From: Aliivibrio_A sp016764915
Lineage (GTDB): Bacteria; Pseudomonadota; Gammaproteobacteria; Enterobacterales; Vibrionaceae
DNA length: 64,000 bases
Assembly (NCBI GenBank): GCA_965224595.1
Contig: OZ245057.1
Span: forward strand, 496,001 to 560,000
Direction: 5' to 3'
In this document: piece by piece, positions 17,818-25,046 of the stretch
How positions within the stretch are numbered: position 1 is the first letter of the stretch
How the letters are laid out: the number at the start of each line of letters is the position of its first letter
The notes under the pieces: generated by a model
What the model was told of the DNA's origin: nothing
What the model saw: only the letters and a program-made list of their open reading frames with translations
The model's database searches: none
Program-made: the position numbers and the translations under genes

Positions 17818-18057
17818 ATGCAAAATATAAAAAATTGGTTATCGGTAGCAACAAGCAACAATGTGATCGCTCGATCGACAAAAATTGCACTTATTGTTGG
17901 CACTATATTGATGTTTATCAACCAATTGGATGTCTTAATGGCCGGAGAGATCTCTTTAATTATCCTCGTGAAAATTCTTTTGACTTACTGTGTCCCCTAT
18001 TGTGTTTCAACCTATTCCAGCGTTGAAGCTATTTTAAGCACAAACATTAAAAATTAG
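17818..18057 (+). CDS. NrtS-like small membrane protein
   Basis: 79 residues with two transmembrane helices (KIALIVGTILMFINQLDVLM and IILVKILLTYCVPYCVSTYS). The pattern, including the N-terminal ARSTKIALIVGT and the CVPYCVSTYSSVEA ending, fits the NrtS nitrate/nitrite transporter family described from cyanobacteria. A chemotaxis receptor gene starts 9 nt downstream, so the two are probably cotranscribed. An overlapping frame from 17808 is a shadow. The transport activity is inferred from family only. Confidence 0.7.
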   Translation: MQNIKNWLSVATSNNVIARSTKIALIVGTILMFINQLDVLMAGEISLIILVKILLTYCVPYCVSTYSSVEAILSTNIKN

Positions 18058-18066
18058 GTAAAAAAT

Positions 18067-18966
18067 ATGTTAAACATTTTTGGTTCGCGCAAACTTCCTG
18101 CTGGGAAAGTTCTAATCGATGAAGCTGAATTAACTGCCCTACGCGCCCAAAATGAGTTATTTGAGCAATTGATGAGCAATGCCCCATTAGAGATGGCTCA
18201 GCGTGTTGCTGACAATGCCAAAAATGTAAATCAGGTCTCGATTCAACGCCTTAGTAACGTTGAAAATAGCTATGTGTCAATTCAGTCATTCATTGCTCAA
18301 TCTAGTGATATCGAATCAATCTCTAATGAGTCGTTAAAATCAGCCCAAAGTACCGCTCAAATTTCAGAAACGGGCATTAACCAACTGAATGACCTAGCAA
18401 GCAACATTTCAAACTCATCAACTTATATCGCAGAATTTACTGAGTTGCTTACCAGCTTAGACAATAACAACCGTAATATTGGTCAACTGGTTGAGTCTAT
18501 TAAAGGCATTGCTGAGCAAACCAACTTATTAGCACTAAATGCAGCGATAGAAGCTGCACGTGCTGGTGAACATGGCCGTGGTTTCGCAGTGGTTGCTGAT
18601 GAGGTCCGTTCATTGGCCAATACCGCTAATCAATCTGCGGATCAAATTCAAAAAGAGATGGCTAAAATAATGGATGTTTCTGCCTCCATCATTAATAAAC
18701 AAAAAGATGTCGCTACCATCATTGAAGGCAGTGTCACCATCGCCGACAGCACCATTGCTAACCTACAAGAGCTGGTGACTATGGCGCAATCAAGTTCTGA
18801 TTTAGTCAATGAGACCATTACTCAAGTACAACAACAATTAAGTAGCTCTGAAGAGATAAAGCAGAATATGGAGCAGATCATTGATGATACACGTCAGTCA
18901 ATTGAAGGCTCAGCTAAGAACATGGAACTTGGCAATAAATTAGTTGCTGCGTTTAAAAACAAATAA
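18067..18966 (+). CDS. Soluble methyl-accepting chemotaxis protein
   Basis: 299 residues, lacking transmembrane helices, a periplasmic sensor and a HAMP domain. The C-terminal signalling hairpin is intact (IAEQTNLLALNAAIEAARAG, GRGFAVVADEVRSLA). The N-terminal about 60 residues are short and hydrophilic and contain no sensor domain I can name. The protein is probably cytoplasmic. Coupling to the NrtS-like gene 9 nt upstream suggests it responds, directly or via a partner, to nitrate or nitrite, which is an inference. Confidence 0.88.
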   Translation: MLNIFGSRKLPAGKVLIDEAELTALRAQNELFEQLMSNAPLEMAQRVADNAKNVNQVSIQRLSNVENSYVSIQSFIAQSSDIESISNESLKSAQSTAQISETGINQLNDLASNISNSSTYIAEFTELLTSLDNNNRNIGQLVESIKGIAEQTNLLALNAAIEAARAGEHGRGFAVVADEVRSLANTANQSADQIQKEMAKIMDVSASIINKQKDVATIIEGSVTIADSTIANLQELVTMAQSSSDLVNETITQVQQQLSSSEEIKQNMEQIIDDTRQSIEGSAKNMELGNKLVAAFKNK

Positions 18967-18976
18967 TAGTCTGTTC

Positions 18977-18998
18977 ACGCTCAACCCATGTTGAGCGT
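18977..18998 (+). terminator. Stem-loop after the chemotaxis gene
   Basis: ACGCTCAAC (18977-18985) pairs with GTTGAGCGT (18990-18998) around a 4-nt CCAT loop. Downstream bases TATACATTTTG are T-rich but not a clean run. It lies between convergent genes and may serve as a terminator. Confidence 0.55.
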
Positions 18999-19040
18999 TA
19001 TACATTTTGTTCAGTTGCCATATGATGCAACTTTAGACTT

Positions 19041-20348
19041 TTACATATACTTAAAGCGATAAGTCTCTAAAGGCATATTCCCAGGGTTACCTGGGGATAC
19101 ATGATATGTAATATACTCTCCATCTATTTCTACTACCTGCCATAAATTCGACGTTGCCAATTTTTCATTAACTGGTTTGTTAATTGGATACTTTTCGAAT
19201 GTTTTCTCCCATTGTTGCGCCGTCATTTGTTCAGGGGTTTTTCCTTTGATGTCACCTTTTATCATTTCAAAGCGTTTTACACTATCCTCATTAAGCTTCC
19301 AGTATCTATCTGAAAGTTTTGACATATCTGCGTCTATCTTTAAGCCTAACTCTTTTTGATAAGAACTTGAGAAATCATTGTTAGCCTGAGCTACGTTTGT
19401 CACTGCCATCCAATTACCGTCAGTTGTAAACTCTGCTATTTTATTTTTGGATACTTCAAAAGTTCGCGTTCCATTTTTATCAGTAAGCGCATAACCTAAA
19501 CCAGCAGCAGGATGCAGTTTCTTCAAATAAGCAATCGCCTTATCAACACTGCCTGCTTCAATAAGTTTACGGTAGACAAATATTTGAGCCAAACCATTAT
19601 CTACATCGTGTTCAATTTGGAACTTTGAATGTGGGGTAAAGGTGTAACCATGGGTAGCATTAATTCCGTGTCCAATCAGTGTGCCTGCGTAGGTGGTGGT
19701 TAATAACACATCTCCGTTAGGCAGTTCGTGTTTGATCAGCGCTTGCGTACCTTCAAATTGACGTACCCAATCTAAGGTATAACCCACTGATGCTTTGCCA
19801 TTACCCCACACAGAGCCGTGAGAACAGTGCCCATCCACATGTTCTTTTTCGGCTTTTTCCATTGCCAAAATTGGATCTATCCCCGTCATTTTTTCAATAA
19901 TCCAGAAGGTTTCATCAAAATTCAAATTATAAGTAAACACATCTTCAAAAGGTAAGTTTGCACCTGCAGCTATGCCTCGAATCTCTTCCACAAGTTCTGG
20001 CGCCTTTTGCTGAGCAGTCTTAAGTAAACCAGTACTCTCCATAAAGAATGTCTGATATTCAGCATAAGTTGCTTCCACACCGAGGTTATTAAGCAGTGGA
20101 GTTACTAAATCATATTTGAATCGATTTACTGCAGGACGAATCACCTTACGCAGAGCTTTACCATGCTGAAAACCACGCTCATAAGCACTACCCTTCACTT
20201 CCACGGTAAAAAACTCCGACTCCGCATTGTTCAGTTCTACCTGATACGTAATAGGCGGAATACTTGTTAATGGCTCTTGTGCCGCCGTAGGTAGTGAACT
20301 CATTGTAAAGCTTACTGCGGCTAATAGAGCCAACGAGGTCTTTTTCAT
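19041..20348 (-). CDS. Secreted C45-family autoproteolytic acyltransferase/hydrolase
   Basis: 435 residues with a signal peptide (MKKTSLALLAAVSFTMSS). The central block DGHCSHGSVWG followed by GYTLDWVR is that of the C45 Ntn hydrolases related to acyl-CoA:6-APA acyltransferase; Cys175 would be the N-terminal nucleophile exposed by self-cleavage. The upstream proregion contains YERGFQHGKALR typical of the family. Related Ntn hydrolases cleave amide-linked acyl groups (penicillins, bile salts, N-acyl ethanolamines, acyl homoserine lactones); the substrate here is unknown. Its promoter carries the palindrome shared by the 19-27 kb cluster, with a divergent KdgM-like porin. Confidence 0.8.
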   Translation of the reverse strand: MKKTSLALLAAVSFTMSSLPTAAQEPLTSIPPITYQVELNNAESEFFTVEVKGSAYERGFQHGKALRKVIRPAVNRFKYDLVTPLLNNLGVEATYAEYQTFFMESTGLLKTAQQKAPELVEEIRGIAAGANLPFEDVFTYNLNFDETFWIIEKMTGIDPILAMEKAEKEHVDGHCSHGSVWGNGKASVGYTLDWVRQFEGTQALIKHELPNGDVLLTTTYAGTLIGHGINATHGYTFTPHSKFQIEHDVDNGLAQIFVYRKLIEAGSVDKAIAYLKKLHPAAGLGYALTDKNGTRTFEVSKNKIAEFTTDGNWMAVTNVAQANNDFSSSYQKELGLKIDADMSKLSDRYWKLNEDSVKRFEMIKGDIKGKTPEQMTAQQWEKTFEKYPINKPVNEKLATSNLWQVVEIDGEYITYHVSPGNPGNMPLETYRFKYM

Positions 20349-20398
20349 ATCGTTACCTATGCATGATTAATTATCTGTAACTATAATCCTCCGCATAT

Positions 20399-20414
20399 GA
20401 TTTGATGTCAAACC
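20399..20414. promoter_or_regulatory. MarR-type operator before the C45 hydrolase gene
   Basis: GATTTGATGTCAAACC differs at one position from the palindrome GGTTTGATGTCAAACC. Read leftward it contains TTGACA, spaced 17 bp from GATTAT (20388-20383), giving a plausible -35/-10 pair for the hydrolase gene whose ATG is at 20348. The operator therefore overlaps the -35 box. Confidence 0.7.
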
Positions 20415-20604
20415 TTTATTGGTAATAGCTTAATGTGTCTACCTTAACAGATGAGTGCTTTACTCCTTATCGAACAAGTGAACCCGTTATCACACTCTTA
20501 TATGATGATTTTACCATTCCATATCAAGCTAAATAAAAAACAACAATAACCCATAAAATCAATCGACTACATGCCAAAATAAAAGACAAAAACAATAGCC
20601 AAAT

Positions 20605-20622
20605 CCTTGACCTTCGTCAAGG
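20605..20622. other. Short inverted repeat in the divergent porin/hydrolase region
   Basis: CCTTGAC (20605-20611) and GTCAAGG (20616-20622) flank a 4-nt loop, followed by CTTTGATTTTATT. It could be a weak terminator or a protein-binding dyad. The 407-bp gap between the two start codons (20349-20755) otherwise holds the operator copies listed separately and AT-rich promoter sequence, and no gene. Confidence 0.4.
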
Positions 20623-20677
20623 CTTTGATTTTATTGATAAAAACAAAATAGATTATATTCTTTTCAAAAAAACTTGA

Positions 20678-20723
20678 CGTTCGACATCAAACCTATAATA
20701 TCCACTTTGTTCGACATCAAACC
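20678..20723. promoter_or_regulatory. Two tandem MarR-type operators before the KdgM-like porin
   Basis: GTTCGACATCAAACC occurs exactly at 20679-20693 and again at 20709-20723, 30 bp apart (about three helical turns). Each is a one-mismatch version of the palindrome TTTGACATCAAA. A TATAAT at 20694-20699 abuts the first copy. The porin ATG is at 20756, after TTAGGTAAAAA. Occupancy of both sites would block the promoter. Confidence 0.75.
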
Positions 20724-20755
20724 TTAATCTATTTATTAAATCATTAGGTAAAAAA

Positions 20756-21517
20756 ATGAAAAAACTATTAGCAGTATATATCATCGCTTCTTTAGCTTCA
20801 GCGTCAGCTTTTGCGACAGTAAACACTGAAGTATCACAGGAGAGCAATGGAGAAGCTTCTTTTAAAGGTGGTTATACATTAGATAACGGAATATCTTTTG
20901 GTGCAGAATACGTACATGATTTTAGCCGTACAAAAGGCGATCTTGAAAACACCAAAGACAGCGGCAAGCATAAAGAGACCTCTGTTAATGCGGCATGGAA
21001 AATCACATTGAATGACAACATCTGGGTTCAGCCATTAGCAGAAGTAACCGTTCCTGGTCAAAAAAGCTCTGAATATGGCACACTGAAAGTGAAAAGTGGT
21101 AATACCTACAAATTGGGTATGAAAGCCGGTTATGAGTTTGATTTTGGCCTATATACAACAGCCCAGTATCGCTTCGATTTTAGCGAAGATAAAGTTTCAA
21201 GCGGAAATGGAAAACTCAAAAATCAGATTCACCGTACTGATCTAACCGTGGGCTACCGTATTGACGTTGTTGATGTATCGGCAAACTGGATCCATAAAAA
21301 TGGCCATACACAAATAAAGAACACAGCAACTAAACCAAAAGCAAAGAGTAACGAACTTGAACTGAAAGCCACTTACAACCAGTACGATAATGTCAAACCG
21401 TATATCCAGTACACAGTTAAAGGTGATGTTGATATCAAAAACGCTCCTAATCAAGCCCTAGATGGCAAATATAAACAAGACAACGTTTTCAAAGTGGGCG
21501 TCGCGATCTCTTTCTAA
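20756..21517 (+). CDS. KdgM-family outer-membrane porin
   Basis: 253 residues with a signal peptide cleaved near residue 20 (SASAFA). The mature protein is made of alternating strands with GGYTLDNGISFGAEYVHDF, YKLGMKAGYEFDFGLYTTAQYRF and a terminal VGVAISF with C-terminal Phe, typical of KdgM/NanC-type 12-strand monomeric porins for acidic oligosaccharides. Many lysines (for example KNTATKPKAKSNELELKA) fit an anionic substrate. It is under the shared palindrome and followed by its own terminator. Substrate is unknown; uronate oligomers would fit the neighbouring uronate locus, but the regulator appears different. Confidence 0.85.
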   Translation: MKKLLAVYIIASLASASAFATVNTEVSQESNGEASFKGGYTLDNGISFGAEYVHDFSRTKGDLENTKDSGKHKETSVNAAWKITLNDNIWVQPLAEVTVPGQKSSEYGTLKVKSGNTYKLGMKAGYEFDFGLYTTAQYRFDFSEDKVSSGNGKLKNQIHRTDLTVGYRIDVVDVSANWIHKNGHTQIKNTATKPKAKSNELELKATYNQYDNVKPYIQYTVKGDVDIKNAPNQALDGKYKQDNVFKVGVAISF

Positions 21518-21543
21518 GAATCGTTAACCATTCATATTTCAAT

Positions 21544-21567
21544 GCCCAGCACTCGCCTGGGCTTTTT
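21544..21567 (+). terminator. Intrinsic terminator of the KdgM-like gene
   Basis: GCCCAG (21544-21549) pairs with CTGGGC (21557-21562) around a 7-nt loop and is followed by TTTTT. It separates the porin gene from the DsbA-like gene. Confidence 0.85.
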
Positions 21568-21599
21568 CATCACTCGATTTTCATTTAAGAGGTACCTCC

Positions 21600-22241
21600 A
21601 TGAAGCGTATTATCACCCCTATAATGCTGACAACCATCATCGCATTTATGATACTTATCCCCCTCTCTACCAGTCGCTGTAATAAGCATGTCATTGATAG
21701 TAATAAATATTCCAAAGTAATGATTAAAACAGAAAATTTGCCCGATGTTGTTGAGATTTTCACTCTCTCTTGTCAGCATTGCCGCAATATGGAAAAGTTA
21801 ATTGAAAAACTAAATATTAAAATTGATAAAACAGTATATAAGATACATGGCGTATATAACGAAAAGACCTTTAAAGAGGCATACCTCTACTATTCGGCGA
21901 CCACACAACTAACTGCAAAAAAACAGTCTCTGCAAGAGTCTACAGCACAATTATACGAACTGGTTCAACAGCAATTCCCGCTATTGACACTCTCTGAACA
22001 AACTCACCTAGTCACCAATTTTTTTATCGAAAAAGGCATTACCACACCGTTAGATTTTACTAAAAAACAACATTTAACTATGATCGCTATGACGAAGAAG
22101 TCTCAAGATTTGGTTGGAGAACTCAAGATAAATTCCGTACCAGCTATTCTAATTAAAGGAAAATACCTAGTTAAATTAAACCGCCACAAAGATGTTGATG
22201 ATCTTGCCAAAACCGTGAACTACCTTCTTGAAGCCTCATAG
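21600..22241 (+). CDS. DsbA-like thiol-disulfide oxidoreductase
   Basis: 213 residues with an N-terminal membrane anchor or signal segment (about residues 5-24), so periplasm-facing. The thioredoxin-fold active site is Cys58-Gln-His-Cys61 (SCQHC) and the cis-proline loop is NSVPAILIKGKY. An inserted helical region between them resembles DsbA rather than thioredoxin. The gene has its own ribosome site (AGAGGTACC) 30 nt after the porin terminator. Possible partners are the secreted proteins of this cluster, but sequence gives no direct proof. Confidence 0.75.
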   Translation: MKRIITPIMLTTIIAFMILIPLSTSRCNKHVIDSNKYSKVMIKTENLPDVVEIFTLSCQHCRNMEKLIEKLNIKIDKTVYKIHGVYNEKTFKEAYLYYSATTQLTAKKQSLQESTAQLYELVQQQFPLLTLSEQTHLVTNFFIEKGITTPLDFTKKQHLTMIAMTKKSQDLVGELKINSVPAILIKGKYLVKLNRHKDVDDLAKTVNYLLEAS

Positions 22242-22273
22242 TTACTCTATAAAAATGGATTTATGGCTACAAA

Positions 22274-22303
22274 AATGGCTATGTGCCAACGCACATAGCC
22301 ATT
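22274..22303. terminator. Bidirectional terminator
   Basis: AATGGCTATGTGC (22274-22286) pairs perfectly with GCACATAGCCATT (22291-22303) around CAAC. The plus strand continues with ATCTTTTTT and the minus strand with a short T-run, so it can stop both the DsbA-like and the convergent PAP2 transcripts. Confidence 0.9.
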
Positions 22304-22329
22304 ATCTTTTTTGATTTAATCTCTTATCT

Positions 22330-23517
22330 TTAAAAGCGATTTGCAAACGTTAACATCACCGTCTCTCCATCATAGGAAGAGTTATATGAAGCAAAATAGC
22401 TGTCTCCTTCCCACCCTTGATACTGCATTTTAGCTAACGTTGATATCTCTTTATTGAAAAAATATTGTGCTTTAATCGTAGCACTTGGCATTACTCGCCA
22501 GTGCTCTTTTGACGCTGACCTGTTTTCACTCTTTTCATTAACAATATCAAACCCAAACCTATGAGCATACATACCTAAGCCAATATCAATATTTAGTTGT
22601 TCATTTACCTCTAGGCCTTTATAAACACTTGAGCCTAACATCCAGTGACGAAAGGCAGTGTAAACGTCATCCCCTGCTTCGAATGTTTCACCATCCATCG
22701 TCATTGTTTTACTCACTTTTCCTCGACGTCGAGTTTCGTTTGGACTAAATTCCAGTTCAAATTGATTGTTATTTTCAAGCTCATACCCATAATTAACGTA
22801 GGCGAAAGGCTGAAACTCATCAATAAGTTCAGTTTGAGATAAGAAGGTTTCTGCTCCTTCTTGAACAGAACTGTCGCTAAAAATCCCTCCTACTCCCAGC
22901 TCGATTCGATGCTTTAGTTCACTAATACCTAACTGAGTTGAATTTTTATAAGTTCTTTCAGCATTAAATGCGTCATTAGTAATCGTTACGCCGACAGCGA
23001 CTCCATCACTTGTTGGCTGTGCACTTAAATAAATGCCTTCAACATGATATGGAGAAACAAAATATTGATTCATGAGAAACCCAATACTGGCTCCAGCAAC
23101 AACATCACCTGCAAAGTGACGATTCCCATGAATACGGCTAGCACCCACAAAAGTAGCGGCGGCATAGGCTGGAATACCCCAGTTAGAACCGTATCTCGAT
23201 TGCAAAAAAGCAGCGCCAGTATGCCCTGAAGGAAAAGATTGCCAGTTACTGTCATTTGGCCGCTTTCTCCCAATGGTATTTTTTGCACCATGAATGATCA
23301 GTTGAGTGCTCAGTGTTGAATAGGTTAACTGTTTTGCACCTTCGAGATCATCATACATCCAACTGGCAAAAAGGCCCGTTGCTGGTAGCAGTATCTGAAT
23401 CATATCTCCAGCATCAACAATACTGTCATCCACTGAGTGAGTGATCGTGTTTGCAGCAGAAGTAAATGGCGAAATCATTAACTGAAGTAACGAACTAATA
23501 AGAAATATTTTTTTCAT
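22330..23517 (-). CDS. PAP2 phosphatase with a C-terminal outer-membrane barrel
   Basis: 395 residues with a signal peptide. The N-terminal half is a PAP2/lipid-phosphatase domain with all three motifs: KNTIGRKRP (79-87), PSGH (96-99) and SR at 127-128 with His134 and Asp138 (SRIHGNRHFAGD). From about residue 155 the protein becomes a series of amphipathic strands ending in MLTFANRF with terminal Phe, the pattern of an outer-membrane beta-barrel. So the phosphatase is probably tethered to the outer membrane. Substrates of PAP2 enzymes include undecaprenyl pyrophosphate, phosphatidate and lipid A phosphates; none can be chosen here. The divergent promoter to the CDF-like gene holds a palindrome copy. 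Confidence 0.82.
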   Translation of the reverse strand: MKKIFLISSLLQLMISPFTSAANTITHSVDDSIVDAGDMIQILLPATGLFASWMYDDLEGAKQLTYSTLSTQLIIHGAKNTIGRKRPNDSNWQSFPSGHTGAAFLQSRYGSNWGIPAYAAATFVGASRIHGNRHFAGDVVAGASIGFLMNQYFVSPYHVEGIYLSAQPTSDGVAVGVTITNDAFNAERTYKNSTQLGISELKHRIELGVGGIFSDSSVQEGAETFLSQTELIDEFQPFAYVNYGYELENNNQFELEFSPNETRRRGKVSKTMTMDGETFEAGDDVYTAFRHWMLGSSVYKGLEVNEQLNIDIGLGMYAHRFGFDIVNEKSENRSASKEHWRVMPSATIKAQYFFNKEISTLAKMQYQGWEGDSYFASYNSSYDGETVMLTFANRF

Positions 23518-23635
23518 TCAATGTCCTAATTCTGTTCATGCATTTTAAATGCGTATCTGTAATGGATGATTAGTACGCTAGAGGTGTGCATCCATTTACC
23601 ACTCACTTTGGCCTCATTTAATAAATAAAGTAAAA

Positions 23636-23651
23636 GGTTTGACGTCGAACA
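23636..23651. promoter_or_regulatory. MarR-type operator between the PAP2 and CDF-like genes
   Basis: GGTTTGACGTCGAACA is a two-mismatch copy of the cluster palindrome. It contains TTGACG (23639-23644), spaced 17 bp from TAATTT (23662-23667), forming a rightward promoter for the gene at 23697. It could also affect the leftward PAP2 gene, 119 bp away. Confidence 0.65.
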
Positions 23652-23696
23652 AATTATGCGGTAATTTAACCACATAATGATTAAGAAGGGAAACAT

Positions 23697-24350
23697 ATGA
23701 ATAACTTAATTGAAAAAAAAGCGATATTAATTGGTCTATTTGCTAACTTATTGATGGCGCTTTGTGGTTGGTTAACCTTTCACATTTCAGGATCAGAGGC
23801 GATACTACTTGATGGGAATTTTTCATTTATTCTGTGTTTAACTGGCGTTATAGCACTAATCATGTACAGAATGAAATCTGCAGGTATAGGTAGAGAATAC
23901 CTTGATAGTGTTTACACGTTTATCAAAGGCGGGTTAATCTTATCGGTCATTTTCCTGGCCCTAGTTTCTAGTGTAGAAAGAATTTATTATTACTGGATTG
24001 GCTGCTACATAAAACCTATAGAGACGGGTGTCATTGCTTATTATGTTGCTTTTGTAATTTTGGTTTGTTTAAGTTTAGCTTGCTACTACTATCTTCAAAA
24101 TAAAAAAATTAATTTCAAAAGCAACATACTAAAGACAGAAACGATTACTTCAACGGTTGATGGTGTGATCTCATCAGGGGCTGGTATTGCACTTATTTTA
24201 ATCGGGTACATTGATCCTAAGTCTGTATTTTCGTTTATGCTTTATATTGGTGACTCTATTGCAGTTTTAATACTGGCGACATTGATGATCAAGACCCCGA
24301 TTAAGATGATTATCGAGTCATATCGTTCGATGACCTTTGCAACCGCATAA
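23697..24350 (+). CDS. CDF-like membrane protein lacking usual metal ligands
   Basis: 217 residues, with about six hydrophobic segments and the cation diffusion facilitator layout: a first segment, then SGSEAILLDGNFSFILCLTGV where CDF proteins have their first metal site, and a late TSTVDGVISSGAGIAL corresponding to the HxxxD helix. The late site retains Asp but the His is replaced, and no C-terminal cytoplasmic metal-binding domain follows (full CDF proteins run to about 300 residues). It may be a divergent transporter for another cation or a non-transporting relative. It is behind a cluster operator. Confidence 0.65.
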   Translation: MNNLIEKKAILIGLFANLLMALCGWLTFHISGSEAILLDGNFSFILCLTGVIALIMYRMKSAGIGREYLDSVYTFIKGGLILSVIFLALVSSVERIYYYWIGCYIKPIETGVIAYYVAFVILVCLSLACYYYLQNKKINFKSNILKTETITSTVDGVISSGAGIALILIGYIDPKSVFSFMLYIGDSIAVLILATLMIKTPIKMIIESYRSMTFATA

Positions 24351-24370
24351 AAAAAGCGCTTTATTAGCGC
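24349..24370 (-). terminator. Terminator of the MarR gene
   Basis: GCGCT (24356-24360) and AGCGC (24366-24370) form a short stem; on the minus strand it is followed by seven T residues. It overlaps the last base pairs of the convergent CDF-like gene's stop region. Confidence 0.6.
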
Positions 24371-24400
24371 CTACCAATTACTCAACCTTATGACTCGTTT

Positions 24401-24862
24401 TTACGACTCATAATCAAACCATTCAGGGCTTAAATGTTTAATAATTCCTCCCATCGCATCCTCTACAACAGCAAGGTTTTCAGACGATACATGTTTCATT
24501 GATCCAGCAACAACCTCAGTAATAATCGGCTTTAGTTCATCATGGATTCGCTTTCCATAAACCGTTAAAAATACCCGTTTTGCATTTCTATTTTTTGGAT
24601 CATCGGTTACAGAGATGTATTCATTTCTTTTAGCATGTCGAATCAAACTCGACATAGTTCCTTTACTTCTAATCATGCGTTTTGCTAATACCGACGGCCT
24701 TAATCCATCTTCATAGTCCAACTCCATCAGCAAAAACAACTGCTCAACATTGATGACATCATTGACCTTGTTGACTTCAATTTGTAATTGATTATGCAAT
24801 AAGCGCATTGCTACCCACGTGAGTCCAGCCGTATCTCTATAAGCATTTGAAGGAGAAGACAT
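24401..24862 (-). CDS. MarR-family transcriptional regulator
   Basis: 153 residues with the MarR winged helix: LFLLMELDYEDGLRPSVLAKRMIRSKGTMSSLIRHAKRNEYIS and the wing DDPKNRNAKRVFLTVYGKRIHDEL. MarR proteins are dimers that bind 16-20 bp palindromes and are released by ligands. Palindromes of that type recur at the promoters around this gene, so it is the best candidate to bind them. A leftward promoter (TTGATT, then TATGAT about 18 bp later) lies upstream of its start, and a degenerate copy of the palindrome at 24929-24944 is just beyond it. No ligand can be named. Confidence 0.88.
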   Translation of the reverse strand: MSSPSNAYRDTAGLTWVAMRLLHNQLQIEVNKVNDVINVEQLFLLMELDYEDGLRPSVLAKRMIRSKGTMSSLIRHAKRNEYISVTDDPKNRNAKRVFLTVYGKRIHDELKPIITEVVAGSMKHVSSENLAVVEDAMGGIIKHLSPEWFDYES

Positions 24863-24928
24863 AATTATAAAACCTTTTCGATATGGTAAACCAAATCATA
24901 CTCTGGATGAAGATACAAAATCAACAAA

Positions 24929-25022
24929 CGTTTCACATCGAATCATTTCCTTACCCCCCAGAAAGGTTTGACATCAAACCTAAATAAAAGTAAAGTTGCC
25001 CCATCGAGTTTGACATCAAACC
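24929..25022. promoter_or_regulatory. Operator array between marR and the serine hydrolase gene
   Basis: A perfect palindrome GGTTTGACATCAAACC lies at 24965-24980, a one-mismatch copy AGTTTGACATCAAACC at 25007-25022, and a degenerate copy CGTTTCACATCGAATC at 24929-24944. In the first, TTGACA (24968-24973) is 17 bp from TAAAGT (24991-24996), giving the rightward promoter; the second falls in the leader just before the ribosome site. This is the strongest operator cluster in the locus. Confidence 0.8.
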
Positions 25023-25046
25023 AAAACTAACTGATAAGGTATCATT

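Noticed and set aside
17808..18026. 72-codon frame overlapping the NrtS-like gene
   Set aside because: Same DNA read in another frame; the NrtS reading has membrane helices and spacing to the next gene, this one does not.
20653..20847. 64-codon minus-strand frame over the porin start
   Set aside because: Antisense shadow covering the signal peptide of the KdgM-like gene and its operators.
20399..25022. Palindromic repeats considered as mobile-element ends
   Set aside because: They always lie at promoters, are not flanked by duplications, and no transposase is near.
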